The translations under genes and the position numbers were made by a program. The notes below the pieces were generated by a model that searched no databases, was not told where the DNA came from, and saw only the letters and a list, made by a program, of their open reading frames with translations. 64,000 bases of DNA from Allobosea caraganae (GTDB taxonomy: Bacteria; Pseudomonadota; Alphaproteobacteria; Rhizobiales; Beijerinckiaceae). The DNA is taken from contig NZ_QQTO01000019.1 of NCBI RefSeq assembly GCF_003351345.1, forward strand, positions 496,001-560,000, given 5' to 3'. Positions 49,856 to 58,299 of the stretch are shown here, in pieces (the first letter of the stretch is position 1; the number at the start of each line of letters is the position of its first letter).

Positions 49856-51178
49856 ATGAACGCGCTGATGCAACTGGACCACGCGCTCGCCGGCGGGCCG
49901 CAGCCGCATGACCTCGTGCGGGTCAGCGGCGCCGTCTCCGAGGTCACCCCGGCCTCGCTGCGCGTCGCCGGGCTGTCGCGCTTCGTCAAGCTCGGCGAGC
50001 GCATCGCGCTCTCCGCCAATGGGCGGGAGGAATATGGCGAGGCCATCCGGATCGACCGCGAGGGCGTGCTGGTCAAGCCGTTCGCGACCAGTGTCGGCGT
50101 CGGGCTCGGCGCCCGCGCCAGCCTTGCCGGCGCGATGGAGCTGCGGCCCTCGCAGGCCTGGAAGGGCCGGGTCATCAACGCCTTCGGCGAGCCGATCGAC
50201 GATGCCGGGCCGATCATCGCCGGCGACAAGGCGGTGCGCGTCGATGCGCCGCCGCCCGAGGCGATGAAGCGCGGCCGCGTCAACCGGCCCGTCCGAACCG
50301 GCGTCAAGGTCATCGACCTGTTCACTCCGCTTTGCGCGGGCCAGCGCATCGGCATCTTCGCCGGCTCCGGCGTCGGCAAGTCGACGCTGCTCTCGATGCT
50401 GGCGCGCGCGCCGGGCTTCAGCACGATCGTGATCGGGCTGGTCGGCGAGCGCGGCCGCGAGGTGCGCGAGTTTCTCGACGATACGCTGGGGGGCATGCGC
50501 GGCAACGCGGTCGCGGTGGTCTCGACCAGCGACGAGAGCGCGATGATGCGCCGGCTCGCGCCCAACACCGCCATGGCCGTCGCCGAGTATTTTCGCGACC
50601 AGGGCGAGGACGTGCTGCTGATCATCGATTCCGTGACGCGCCTCGCCCATGCGGCGCGCGACGTGGCGCTCGCCGCCGGCGAGCCCGCCGTGGCGCGCGG
50701 CTATACGCCGAGCGTGTTCAGCACCTTGCCCAAGCTGCTCGAGCGGGCCGGACCCGGCGTCGAGGGCTCGGGCGCGATCACCGGCATCTTCTCCGTGCTG
50801 ATCGATGGCGACGACCATAACGACCCCGTCGCCGACAGCATCCGCGGCACGCTCGACGGCCATCTCGTGCTCGACCGCGCCATCGCCGACCAGGGCCGCT
50901 ACCCGGCTGTCAACATCCTGGGCTCGGTCTCGCGCCTGGCGCACCATGTCTGGACGCCGGACCAGCGCAGCCTGGCCATGCGGATCAAGGGCCTGATCGC
51001 CCGGTTTGAAGATACCCGCGACCTGCGCCTGATGGGCGGCTACCAGGCCGGCGCCGATGCCGAGCTCGACAAGGCGATCGCGCTGGTGCCGAAGATCTAC
51101 GAGGCGCTGCGCCAGGACGTCGGCGCCCCGCTCAGCACCGACGTGTTCCAGGATCTGGCGGCGGCGCTGCAGAGCTGA
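49856..51178 (+). CDS. fliI: Flagellum-specific ATPase FliI
   Basis: 440 aa. Walker A FAGSGVGKST (~167-176), Walker B VLLIIDSVTR (~253-262), and the F1-beta-like GLVGERGREVREF. It powers or orders entry of substrates to the export gate with FliH. GGAAGG lies about nine bases before the ATG. Confidence 0.96.
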   Translation: MNALMQLDHALAGGPQPHDLVRVSGAVSEVTPASLRVAGLSRFVKLGERIALSANGREEYGEAIRIDREGVLVKPFATSVGVGLGARASLAGAMELRPSQAWKGRVINAFGEPIDDAGPIIAGDKAVRVDAPPPEAMKRGRVNRPVRTGVKVIDLFTPLCAGQRIGIFAGSGVGKSTLLSMLARAPGFSTIVIGLVGERGREVREFLDDTLGGMRGNAVAVVSTSDESAMMRRLAPNTAMAVAEYFRDQGEDVLLIIDSVTRLAHAARDVALAAGEPAVARGYTPSVFSTLPKLLERAGPGVEGSGAITGIFSVLIDGDDHNDPVADSIRGTLDGHLVLDRAIADQGRYPAVNILGSVSRLAHHVWTPDQRSLAMRIKGLIARFEDTRDLRLMGGYQAGADAELDKAIALVPKIYEALRQDVGAPLSTDVFQDLAAALQS

Positions 51179-51214
51179 GCACGCTGAACCCCAGCGAAAC
51201 CGCCGATGACCGAA

Positions 51215-51489
51215 GCGCGGGGAACCCTCTCCTGTAAGGAGAGGGCAGGGTGAGGTGTAGGCCAGAACACCATTGACGTGAGCCGAGGGGTGCGACGGCA
51301 TCAAGGGTTTGGCTGGTGCCATCGCCGTCATTGCGAGCGCAGCGAAGCAAATCCAGGGGGACTGGGTGAGCGAGACCCCCTGGATTGCTTCGCTGCGCTC
51401 GCAATGACGGCAACGGTCAGGTCACGGCTGAAGCGTCCAACGGCCTACACCTCACCCAACCCTCTCCTTCCAGGAGAGGGCTCCCGCGC
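51215..51489. repeat. Nested palindromes: family B inside family C
   Basis: Outer inverted arms (51215-51263 and 51442-51489), each reading from outside GCGCGGG(A/G)...CCCTCTCC...AGGAGAGGG...GTGAGGTGTAGGCC. Inside is a second palindrome (51324-51411) with arms GCCGTCATTGCGAGCGCAGC / GCTGCGCTCGCAATGACGGC and inner ATCCAGGGGG/CCCCCTGGAT. The spacer 51179-51524 contains nothing else. It separates the convergent ends of fliI and the FliL-like gene. Confidence 0.85.
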
Positions 51490-51524
51490 TTTATTTGTCG
51501 GGAGGGACGGAGGACTGCCCGCCC

Positions 51525-51980
51525 TCAGCTCCGCAGCTGGTCCTTGCGGATGTAGTTGAAGTCCTTGACGAGCACGTCCTTGATCAGGTCGCCGCCGAAG
51601 CGGGCGTTGACGTTGCTCTTCACGCTCTTCAGCAAGGCGTCGATGTCGACGCGCTCGAGCTTGGAGAAATCGACCTTGGCGTTCGAGTAGATCGCGCGGA
51701 TCGCCTCGTCGTTGATGTAGGCGTGCGGGCGCACGGTCACCTGGCGCAGCGTGTGGGCGTCGGCCGTGAAGACGAACTGCGCCACGACATAGCCCTGGAC
51801 GACGCCGTTGGCGAGGATCGGGACACTGACCGGGCTGGTCTCTTCGTAGTCGAGCCCCTCGAGGAAGGGCTGCTCGACGGTCGGCGCGGTTCCCGCCCGC
51901 CAGAGCACGGCGACATGGCTCGATGCCAGCGTCACCCCGCAGACCCAGATGCCGAGCAGCAGGAGCCGCGTGATCGTCAT
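51525..51980 (-). CDS. Membrane-anchored FliL-like protein of the flagellar operon
   Basis: 151 aa with one N-terminal transmembrane helix (ITRLLLLGIWVCGVTLASSHVAV) and a periplasmic domain. The C-terminal stretch KSVKSNVNARFGGDLIKDVLVKDFNYI resembles the end of FliL, but the whole is too divergent to call it FliL, and the genuine fliL is expected downstream of flgH in this group. It overlaps the previous gene by four bases and is last in its operon. Confidence 0.7.
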   Translation of the reverse strand: MTITRLLLLGIWVCGVTLASSHVAVLWRAGTAPTVEQPFLEGLDYEETSPVSVPILANGVVQGYVVAQFVFTADAHTLRQVTVRPHAYINDEAIRAIYSNAKVDFSKLERVDIDALLKSVKSNVNARFGGDLIKDVLVKDFNYIRKDQLRS

Positions 51981-52477
51981 CGGCCGCTGACCCTGGCGAG
52001 CTGCGGCGCGAGCTGGGCCGACATCCGGGCCGAATAGGTGCCGTCGGATTCGGCGTCGATCAGGGTCGCGGCCATGGCGCCGGCGATCTCGCGCACGGCG
52101 TCGAGATGCATCGCGATGGCGAGGCGGTTGTGCTCCAGCTTGAGCCGTAGCGAGGAGAGCCGCGCCAGCAGGCGCTCGTCGGCGATGTCCTCACGGACCG
52201 CGCGGACCGCGCGGCTGACGTCGAGCAGCAGGCGGCTCTTGGTCTCGTTCATGCGGTTCAGGTCGGCGGTCTTGAGCGCCCTCAGCTCGGAGGTCTCGCG
52301 GTCGAGCGCCTGCTCCAGGCGTTCGAGCACGTTCCAGAGGGCGAGCGCTGTGCCCGGCGACGTGTTGCGCTCCGTGAGGATCTCGCCCTCCAGCGCGACG
52401 GGCGCGGTGGCGTCCAGCGGCTCAGGCAGCGCGAGTGAGCGGGTCTCGGAGGGGGCGGCGATGGCTGGCAGGGTCAT
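51977..52477 (-). CDS. FlgN-like export chaperone (tentative)
   Basis: 166 aa, all helical. Residues ~45-150 (WNVLERLEQALDRETSELRALKTADLNRMNETKSRL, here given in outline) have the spacing of FlgN chaperones, which escort FlgK and FlgL. No single diagnostic motif exists for the family. Position after flgJ supports it. Confidence 0.62.
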   Translation of the reverse strand: MTLPAIAAPSETRSLALPEPLDATAPVALEGEILTERNTSPGTALALWNVLERLEQALDRETSELRALKTADLNRMNETKSRLLLDVSRAVRAVREDIADERLLARLSSLRLKLEHNRLAIAMHLDAVREIAGAMAATLIDAESDGTYSARMSAQLAPQLARVSGR

Positions 52478-52483
52478 GTCGGA

Positions 52484-53146
52484 TCAGGCCTGACGAAAGA
52501 TCGAGCTGCGCACCGTGCCCTTGCTTGCGGGCTTGGTCGCGTTGAGGAATTGCTGCTCGATGGAAAGGGGGATGCGCAGGTCGCGCGTGGTCGTGCCGGC
52601 GGTGGCGCTGTTGCGGTCGAGCAGGCGCTCGCTGAGGGCGGCGACCGGGGTGCCCGGCTGGGCCGGGTCGGCGCCCGGTGCCGCGCCGGTGCGGGCCGCG
52701 ATCGCGGCGCTGACCTTCTCGCGGATGCCGAGCCCGCCCGATTTGGCGATCTCGCCAGCGATCTGCTCGGAGAGCATCGAGCGCCAGACGCCGCCGGCCA
52801 TGCCGTTGCCGAAATTGTTGCCGTTCGTCTCGGGCATCATCTGCTCGATGAAGGTCGAGATCACCTGGGCTTCGAATTTCTGCAGCGTCTTCTTGGTCTT
52901 CTGCGCCTCGGGCGAGGCCTCGGCGGAACCCGGCTTGGCGGGAGCCAGCGCCGCGAACTTCTCGCGCGCGCCGGCAAGGCCGGACGGCTTGCCGGGGGCG
53001 GCCTGATCGACGGCGGAGGCGAACTGGGTGCCGGCCATGCCGGGCGCGCTCATCCTGGCGAGGCGCTCGAAGGCGACCTGGTGGCGCGTCGGGTCGGCGG
53101 CGCGCGTGACGTCGAGGACGATGTCAGACGGCGGGGAAATGGCCAT
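52484..53146 (-). CDS. flgJ: FlgJ-like rod-capping protein without muramidase domain
   Basis: 220 aa from the ATG at 53146 with AAGGA upstream. The rod-binding domain (~90-145) contains FEAQVISTFIEQMMPE and GGVWRSMLSEQIAGEIAKSGGLGI. The glucosaminidase half of enterobacterial FlgJ is missing; the separate transglycosylase at 33057 probably replaces it. N-terminal and C-terminal regions are variable. Confidence 0.8.
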   Translation of the reverse strand: MAISPPSDIVLDVTRAADPTRHQVAFERLARMSAPGMAGTQFASAVDQAAPGKPSGLAGAREKFAALAPAKPGSAEASPEAQKTKKTLQKFEAQVISTFIEQMMPETNGNNFGNGMAGGVWRSMLSEQIAGEIAKSGGLGIREKVSAAIAARTGAAPGADPAQPGTPVAALSERLLDRNSATAGTTTRDLRIPLSIEQQFLNATKPASKGTVRSSIFRQA

Positions 53147-53201
53147 GACCATCCTTCCAGATTGATTCAACGATCTCTCGCTTGACCTTGCGTCATCAGG
53201 C

Positions 53202-53603
53202 TTATTCGAGGCTTGCCGCCCGCTTGCCCTCCTGGCTCTCCATGATGTCGAGCAGCGCCTTGTCCTGATCAGTGCGGTGCTGGCCGCGGCGCGCCTGGTC
53301 GGCGAGCTTGGCGGCGCGCTTCTCGCGGCCGGTCTCGCGCGCGACCTCCCTGGCCTGGACGGCGGCCTGCTCGTTGAGCCCGGCGATCTCGACCGAGACG
53401 CGGTGCAGCCGTCTGGCGGTGACGTCGGTGAAGAGGCTGTTGATCAGGCCGTCGCCATTCAGCGCCGCGACGAGGGCGTGGGATTCATCGCGCGCCGCGG
53501 CCGCCTGGCGTTGGATCGCCTGCTGGCGCCATTCGGCCAGGCTGCGCATGCGCGACTGGATGGCGAGCATGCGTTCGAGCGATTTGAGGCGCTTGTCGGC
53601 CAT
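53202..53603 (-). CDS. FliJ-like export protein
   Basis: 133 aa, nearly all charged coiled coil (SLERMLAIQSRMRSLAEWRQ; EVARETGREKRAAKLADQA). Length and position next to fliR and flgJ fit a FliJ-type general chaperone that binds the FliI/FliH complex; sequence alone is not decisive. Confidence 0.62.
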   Translation of the reverse strand: MADKRLKSLERMLAIQSRMRSLAEWRQQAIQRQAAAARDESHALVAALNGDGLINSLFTDVTARRLHRVSVEIAGLNEQAAVQAREVARETGREKRAAKLADQARRGQHRTDQDKALLDIMESQEGKRAASLE

Positions 53604-53608
53604 GCCGC

Positions 53609-54361
53609 TCAGCCCCGGGCCAGCCAGGAGGAGAAGGCGAGGCTGAACAGCCTGAGCGATTCCGGGCCGGCGAAGTAGAGGATGAACAGGCCGCCGGTGA
53701 TCACGAAGGGCAGCGAGATGAAATAGACCGGGATCGAGGGCGTCAGCTTGTTCATCAGGCCGATCGCGAGGTTGACCACCACGCCGTAGATCATGAACGG
53801 GCTGCCGATCCGGAGCGCCAGGAAGAAGGTATCGGAGATGCGGTCGGCGAGCTGGATCAGGCCGGCCTGGGCGCTGAACTCCGAGGCCGGGAGAATGCGC
53901 GTGTAGGAGCCGGCGAGCGCGCGGATGACCTCGGCATGCTGGTTGGTGACGAACATCAGCGTCGTCGCGGTGATCGTGATCAGCGTCACGAAGGGCGCCG
54001 ACGCCTCAGCCTCGTCGATCGGCAGGCCGGGCAGCTGGCCGAGGCCCGTGGCCGTCGCCATCGCGGTCGCGATGGTCTGGAGCGCAAGGTAGAAGAAGCG
54101 CGCCATCAGGCCGATCAGCGAGCCGATCAGCGTCTCCGAGACGATGGCGCGCAGCAGGATCGCCGGGTGAGGCTCGGGCACGGCGGCGGCGACGGCGGGC
54201 AGCACGGCCGGCGTCAGCGCCAGCGTCACGCCCATGGCGATGAAGAGGCGGAAGCGCGCCGGCACGCGCGGGCTGGAGAAGCCCGGCATCAGCATCAGGC
54301 AGCCGCCGATGCGGCAGAAGATGATGAAGGTGTGGAGCAGCGTCTCCGGCGTGAAGGGCAT
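53609..54361 (-). CDS. fliR: Flagellar export gate protein FliR
   Basis: 250 aa with six or so transmembrane helices. Typical segments are FCRIGGCLMLMPGFSSPRVPARFRLFIA (N-terminal), GRIAPFMIYG-like GSPFMIYGVVVNLAIGLMNKL and VYFISLPFVITGGLFIL near the C-terminus. Forms the export gate with FliP and FliQ. Confidence 0.93.
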   Translation of the reverse strand: MPFTPETLLHTFIIFCRIGGCLMLMPGFSSPRVPARFRLFIAMGVTLALTPAVLPAVAAAVPEPHPAILLRAIVSETLIGSLIGLMARFFYLALQTIATAMATATGLGQLPGLPIDEAEASAPFVTLITITATTLMFVTNQHAEVIRALAGSYTRILPASEFSAQAGLIQLADRISDTFFLALRIGSPFMIYGVVVNLAIGLMNKLTPSIPVYFISLPFVITGGLFILYFAGPESLRLFSLAFSSWLARG

Positions 54362-54400
54362 CAGAGCGGTCCGCTGAACGGCGTGGACCGGCTCATCAGT

Positions 54401-54516
54401 CGAGCCCTTATCCTGAGGAGGCCCGAAGGGCCGTCTCGAAGGATGCTCCAGCGAACGCCGGAGCCTCCTGGAGCATCCTTCGAGACGCGCTTCGCGCTCC
54501 TCAGGACGAGGGCTCG
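54401..54516. repeat. Palindromic repeat, family D, within the operon between fliR and flhA
   Basis: Ends CGAGCCCT (54401-54408) and AGGGCTCG (54509-54516); inner exact arms CGTCTCGAAGGATGCTCCAG (54432-54451) and CTGGAGCATCCTTCGAGACG (54468-54487). The transcript would fold a very stable stem between flhA and fliR. A diverged copy is at 63347-63466, and outer arms of the element at 26988-27240 share its CCCT(C/T)ATCCTGAG ends. Confidence 0.85.
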
Positions 54517-54536
54517 GGGATGGTTCGGCCGGGCTC

Positions 54537-56630
54537 TCAAGAAATCGTACCCAAGGCCTTCACTTCGAGCCCGCGGGCGATCTCGACATGCGAGAGCACG
54601 GGGAGCGCCGGGAAGATGCGCTCGATGATCATGCGCACATAGGGGCGGGCGTCGGGGCTGGTGACGAGGACGAAGTTCTGCTCCTGGTCGAGCCGCGTGC
54701 GGATTGCGCCCGAGGCCTCGCTGGCGAAATCCTCGATCAGGCGCGGGTCGATGTCGAACTCGACGACCTCGCCCTTGGCGTCGCGGCGCAGGCTCTCGTG
54801 GAAGGCGAGGTCCCAGCGGTTCCCCAGGCGCAGCATCTTGAGCACGCCGCCATCGGCGAGGTCGCCGCAGATCTGCTGGGCCATGCGCATGCGGACATGC
54901 TCGACGATCTGCTCGGCGCGGCGGACATGCGGCGCGATCTCGGCGACGACCTCGAGGATGAGGTGGAGGTTGCGGATCGAGACCCGCTCGGCGAGCAGCA
55001 GGCGGAGCACGGCCTGCAGGCTCGAGAGCGACATATGCGCCGGGCAGATCTCGTCGAGCAGCTTCTTGTATTCGGGGCCGAGCCGGTCGAGCAGGGCGCG
55101 CATGTCCTTGTAGGACAGGAGCTGGCCGAGATTCTTGCGGATGGTCTCGCTGAGATGGGTCAGCAGCACCGACATCCGGTCGACCGGGTGCAGGCCCTCG
55201 CGCTTGACCTCGTTGGCGTAGTTCTCCGAGACCCACATCGCCTTGACGCCGAAGGCAGGCTCGCGGACCTCCTCGCCCGGCAGGTCGGGCATCTTGCCCT
55301 CGCCGACGACGACGAGCATCGAGCCCGGGCGCATCTCGCCGGAGGCGACGACCGTGCCGTGGATGCGGAACTCATAGGCCTTGGGCGGCAGGGTGAGGCT
55401 GTCCGAGAGCTTGATCTCGGGCACGATGAAACCGTACTCGACCGCGAATTTCTTGCGCATCTTGCTGACGCGATGGGCGAGCTCGCCATGGGAGCTCAGC
55501 ATCTCCGACGCCAGTTGCTTGCCGAGGCGCAGCTCGATCTCGCAGATCTTGAGCGAATCCTTGATCGTCTCCTGGCTGTCCTGCGCCGCCTCCTCGGCCT
55601 CCATGGCGCGGACCTCCTCCGCGGCGGCGGCGCGCTCGGCGATGCGCTTGGGGATCGTGTAGCCGACGAAGGACATCAGGCCGGCGAGCAGGGCGAAGGG
55701 CAGGAAGGGCAGGCCCGGCACCAGCGCCAGGATCACCATCAGGAACGAGGCAACGAAGAGCGCGCGGGGGTAATGGCCGAGCTGGCCGAGGATAGCCTGT
55801 TCGGCCGTGCCGCGCGTGCCGCCCTTGGAGACGAGCAGGCCGGCGGCGAGCGAGACGATCAGCGCCGGGATCTGGGTGACGAGGCCGTCGCCGACCGCGA
55901 GCTTGACGAAGACGTCGGAGGATTCGGCCAGCGACAGGCCGTGCCGGGTCACGCCGATGATGATGCCGCCCAAGATGTTGACGGCGGTGATGATCAGGCC
56001 GGCGATGGCGTCGCCGCGGACGAATTTCGAGGCGCCGTCCATGGCGCCGAAGAAGGAGCTCTCCTCCTCCAGCTCGCCGCGGCGGTGCTGGGCTTCCTTG
56101 GCGTCGATCAGCCCGGCCGAGAGGTCGGCGTCGATCGCCATCTGCTTGCCGGGGATGGCGTCGAGCGTGAAGCGGGCGCCGACCTCGGCGATGCGGGTCG
56201 CGCCCTTGGTGATCACGATGAAGTTCACCGTGACGAGGATGATGAAGACGATCAGGCCGATGACGAAGTCGCCGCCGATGACGAAGCGCGAGAAGCCGTC
56301 GATGATGTAGCCCGCCGCATGCGTGCCCTCGTTGCCGTGCGCGAGGATGACGCGCGTCGTCGCGACGTTGAGCGACAGGCGCAGCATCGTGGCGATCAGC
56401 AGGATGGTCGGGAAGGACGAGAATTCCAGCGGCTTCTGGATCCAGAGCGCCACCATCAGGATCAGGACCGAGAGCGCGATCGAGAGCGCCAGGCCGAGGT
56501 CGATGACGAAGGCCGGGATCGGCAGGAACAGGACGGAGAGGATGCCGATGATGCCGACGGCGAAGCCGATATCGCGTCCGCTTTTCTGTATGACGGTGGC
56601 CGGGCCGGTGAGAGCGTCCTGATGAGCCAT
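54537..56630 (-). CDS. flhA: Flagellar export gate protein FlhA
   Basis: 697 aa from the ATG at 56630 ([15 protein letters not shown]); ribosome site weak. About eight transmembrane helices (to ~320) with FHIPEP signatures ([62 protein letters not shown] region), then a cytoplasmic substrate-docking domain ([34 protein letters not shown]). Central subunit of the export apparatus. Confidence 0.96.
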   Translation of the reverse strand: MAHQDALTGPATVIQKSGRDIGFAVGIIGILSVLFLPIPAFVIDLGLALSIALSVLILMVALWIQKPLEFSSFPTILLIATMLRLSLNVATTRVILAHGNEGTHAAGYIIDGFSRFVIGGDFVIGLIVFIILVTVNFIVITKGATRIAEVGARFTLDAIPGKQMAIDADLSAGLIDAKEAQHRRGELEEESSFFGAMDGASKFVRGDAIAGLIITAVNILGGIIIGVTRHGLSLAESSDVFVKLAVGDGLVTQIPALIVSLAAGLLVSKGGTRGTAEQAILGQLGHYPRALFVASFLMVILALVPGLPFLPFALLAGLMSFVGYTIPKRIAERAAAAEEVRAMEAEEAAQDSQETIKDSLKICEIELRLGKQLASEMLSSHGELAHRVSKMRKKFAVEYGFIVPEIKLSDSLTLPPKAYEFRIHGTVVASGEMRPGSMLVVVGEGKMPDLPGEEVREPAFGVKAMWVSENYANEVKREGLHPVDRMSVLLTHLSETIRKNLGQLLSYKDMRALLDRLGPEYKKLLDEICPAHMSLSSLQAVLRLLLAERVSIRNLHLILEVVAEIAPHVRRAEQIVEHVRMRMAQQICGDLADGGVLKMLRLGNRWDLAFHESLRRDAKGEVVEFDIDPRLIEDFASEASGAIRTRLDQEQNFVLVTSPDARPYVRMIIERIFPALPVLSHVEIARGLEVKALGTIS

Positions 56631-56733
56631 ACGAGCGCTTGTCCTGGTGTCGGCGCGCATCTGTGGCGCGCCAGGCGATCCTCGCCGCTCAAGCCTGCGC
56701 GGGGCTGGTGGGTGTTCCACGAACTGGCGGGTT

Positions 56734-56764
56734 CTTCCCTTCTCCCCCTGCGGGAGAAGGGAAG
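56734..56764. repeat. Perfect 13-pair hairpin between fliQ and flhA
   Basis: CTTCCCTTCTCCC (56734-56746), loop CCTGC, GGGAGAAGGGAAG (56752-56764). It is a widespread small palindrome in proteobacteria. Lying within the presumed flgE-to-fliR transcript, it may act as an mRNA processing or partial termination point. Confidence 0.8.
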
Positions 56765-56783
56765 GGCGGCGCTCTTCGGTCGA

Positions 56784-57050
56784 TTAGAACCCCTTCTCGA
56801 TGCGGCCGTAGACGCGCTCGGTGAAGGAGAAGACCTGCGCGCCGGTGAAGGTGCCGGTCGTCGCCATCACCACGAGGATGACGACGATCTTGGGCACGAA
56901 GGTCAGGGTCGATTCCTGGATCTGGGTCAGCGCCTGCATCAGCGCGATGGCGATGCCGATCGCCATCGCGGCGGCGACCGCCGGCCCGGCGCCAATGAGG
57001 ATCGCCCAGACCGCGTCGCGCATGAGGTCGAGCGCGTCAGCCTCGTTCAT
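56784..57050 (-). CDS. fliQ: Flagellar export gate protein FliQ
   Basis: 88 aa from the ATG at 57050 (MNEADALDLMRDAVW), the standard FliQ size. Two transmembrane helices (AILIGAGPAVAAAMAIGIAIALMQ and PKIVVILVVMATTG) flank the conserved ALTQIQESTLTFVPK loop. Confidence 0.94.
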   Translation of the reverse strand: MNEADALDLMRDAVWAILIGAGPAVAAAMAIGIAIALMQALTQIQESTLTFVPKIVVILVVMATTGTFTGAQVFSFTERVYGRIEKGF

Positions 57051-57063
57051 CTGCAAATGCCCT

Positions 57064-57378
57064 TCAGGCTGCGTCGGCGGGCGGCTGCTCGGGCGTTTCG
57101 GGCGCATTCGGCGCGGCCGGCTTCAGGGCCGCGATGATCTCGTCGAGCTTGGTGTTGGTGCGCACCGCCTGCTCGACCTGCGAGAGCGTCGCGAATTGCT
57201 GGACGTATTGCGACGGGTCGGTCGGGTTGGTCGGGTCCTGGTTCCTGGCCTGGGCGATCAGGAGCTGCAGGAAGGTGTTGTAGTCGACATTGCCGATGGG
57301 GTTGGACGCGTTGTTGGTATCGGCGGCGTTCTTCGGGGCGGCCGGCGGCGGCGCGCTGGTGCTGCTGCTCACATCCAT
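57064..57378 (-). CDS. flgD: Short flagellar hook-capping protein FlgD
   Basis: 104 aa with GAGGAGA upstream. Contains only the conserved N-terminal FlgD segment (NVDYNTFLQLLIAQARNQDPTNPTDPSQYVQQFATLSQVEQA, described here in part), then a Pro/Ala-rich tail. It lacks the Ig-like and TUDOR-like domains of enterobacterial FlgD and is short even for rhizobial versions. It is needed for hook assembly. Confidence 0.85.
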   Translation of the reverse strand: MDVSSSTSAPPPAAPKNAADTNNASNPIGNVDYNTFLQLLIAQARNQDPTNPTDPSQYVQQFATLSQVEQAVRTNTKLDEIIAALKPAAPNAPETPEQPPADAA

Positions 57379-57389
57379 GATCGGTCTCC

Positions 57390-57845
57390 TCAGGCGACTT
57401 GCGAATGGAATTGGGGGAACTCCGGGGCAGGGGCGATGGCGTCCTGCTCCTCGCGGGCGACGATCTCAGCCTCGGTGACGAAGAGCAGCCGGAGCTGCTT
57501 CAGTGCCTCGAAATGGCGGCCGCCATCGACCAGCGTGTCGATCTGCGCGAGCCCGGCGAGAATGGCCCGGTCCTCGAAGATACGCGCCGTCGACATCAGC
57601 ATGCGGTCGAACATCGCCCTGGCGACCTCGCCGTTCTTCGGGTCGATCAGCATGGTCTGGACGACGAAGTAGAGCTGGCGCAGCGGCGTCGTCGTCTGGT
57701 CGGGCTGGAGGACGTGGCCCTCCAGCAGGAAGGTCGCGTCGTTCAGGAGCTCGACGGAGACCTTGCGGTCGACCTTGAGGATGGCGCCGTTGACGTAGAT
57801 CTTCTCGTTGGCGCGCAGCGAGAGGTGCATGCTCTTCTTCATCAT
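57390..57845 (-). CDS. flbT: Flagellin mRNA regulator FlbT
   Basis: 151 aa; starts with two adjacent ATGs (57845 or 57842). Strongly FlbT-like: ANEKIYVNGAILKVDRKVSVE, NDATFLLEGHVLQPDQTTTPLRQLYF and VVQTMLIDP. In Caulobacter and Brucella FlbT controls flagellin translation or mRNA stability through the leader, which makes the conserved leaders at 41200 and 42648 candidate targets. Confidence 0.93.
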   Translation of the reverse strand: MMKKSMHLSLRANEKIYVNGAILKVDRKVSVELLNDATFLLEGHVLQPDQTTTPLRQLYFVVQTMLIDPKNGEVARAMFDRMLMSTARIFEDRAILAGLAQIDTLVDGGRHFEALKQLRLLFVTEAEIVAREEQDAIAPAPEFPQFHSQVA

Positions 57846-57850
57846 CGGGA

Positions 57851-58198
57851 TCAGGCCAGGCTGTCGCGGATCATCGTGTTGACCTCGATCAGCGAGTCGA
57901 AATCCTCCGACTGGCCGAGCCGCAGCTTGTCGCCCTGCCTGAGCGCGAAGAAGCCGATCGAGATCAGCGCGGCGCGCAGCGTCTCCGGCAGGTTGTTCTC
58001 GGTGCTGGCGAGGTCGTCGATCAGGATGCCCCAGAGGTCGCGGTTGAAGGTCGCGGCCTCGATCGTCTCGCGCGAGGCGGCGCCGGTCGGGCGGGCCATC
58101 TCCAGGAGCGCGACGGCCCGGTCGATCGCCCGCCATTCGTTGGCGCGGGCCAGCGTCGCGCTGCCCTCGGCGATGTCGACATAGGAGCTGTGATACAT
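57851..58198 (-). CDS. flaF: Flagellin regulator FlaF
   Basis: 115 aa with CGGAGA upstream. Recognised by LLEMARPTGAASRETIEAATFNRDLW and by pairing with flbT (five-base gap). FlaF is a small helical protein that binds flagellin and helps its secretion, opposing FlbT. Confidence 0.9.
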   Translation of the reverse strand: MYHSSYVDIAEGSATLARANEWRAIDRAVALLEMARPTGAASRETIEAATFNRDLWGILIDDLASTENNLPETLRAALISIGFFALRQGDKLRLGQSEDFDSLIEVNTMIRDSLA

Positions 58199-58299
58199 GG
58201 ATCGTCTCCGGCTATTATGGGCGATGGGCTGGAGCGCCGTCCGAACTGCGCGTTCGGAAAACGGCCCATCTCGTTGTTTCGGCGGTGTTCTGCGCGCGG

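Noticed and set aside
54588..57137. An 849-codon plus-strand frame across flhA and fliQ
   Set aside because: Low-complexity Asp/Glu/Arg/His-rich translation, antisense to conserved export-gate genes; a compositional artefact.
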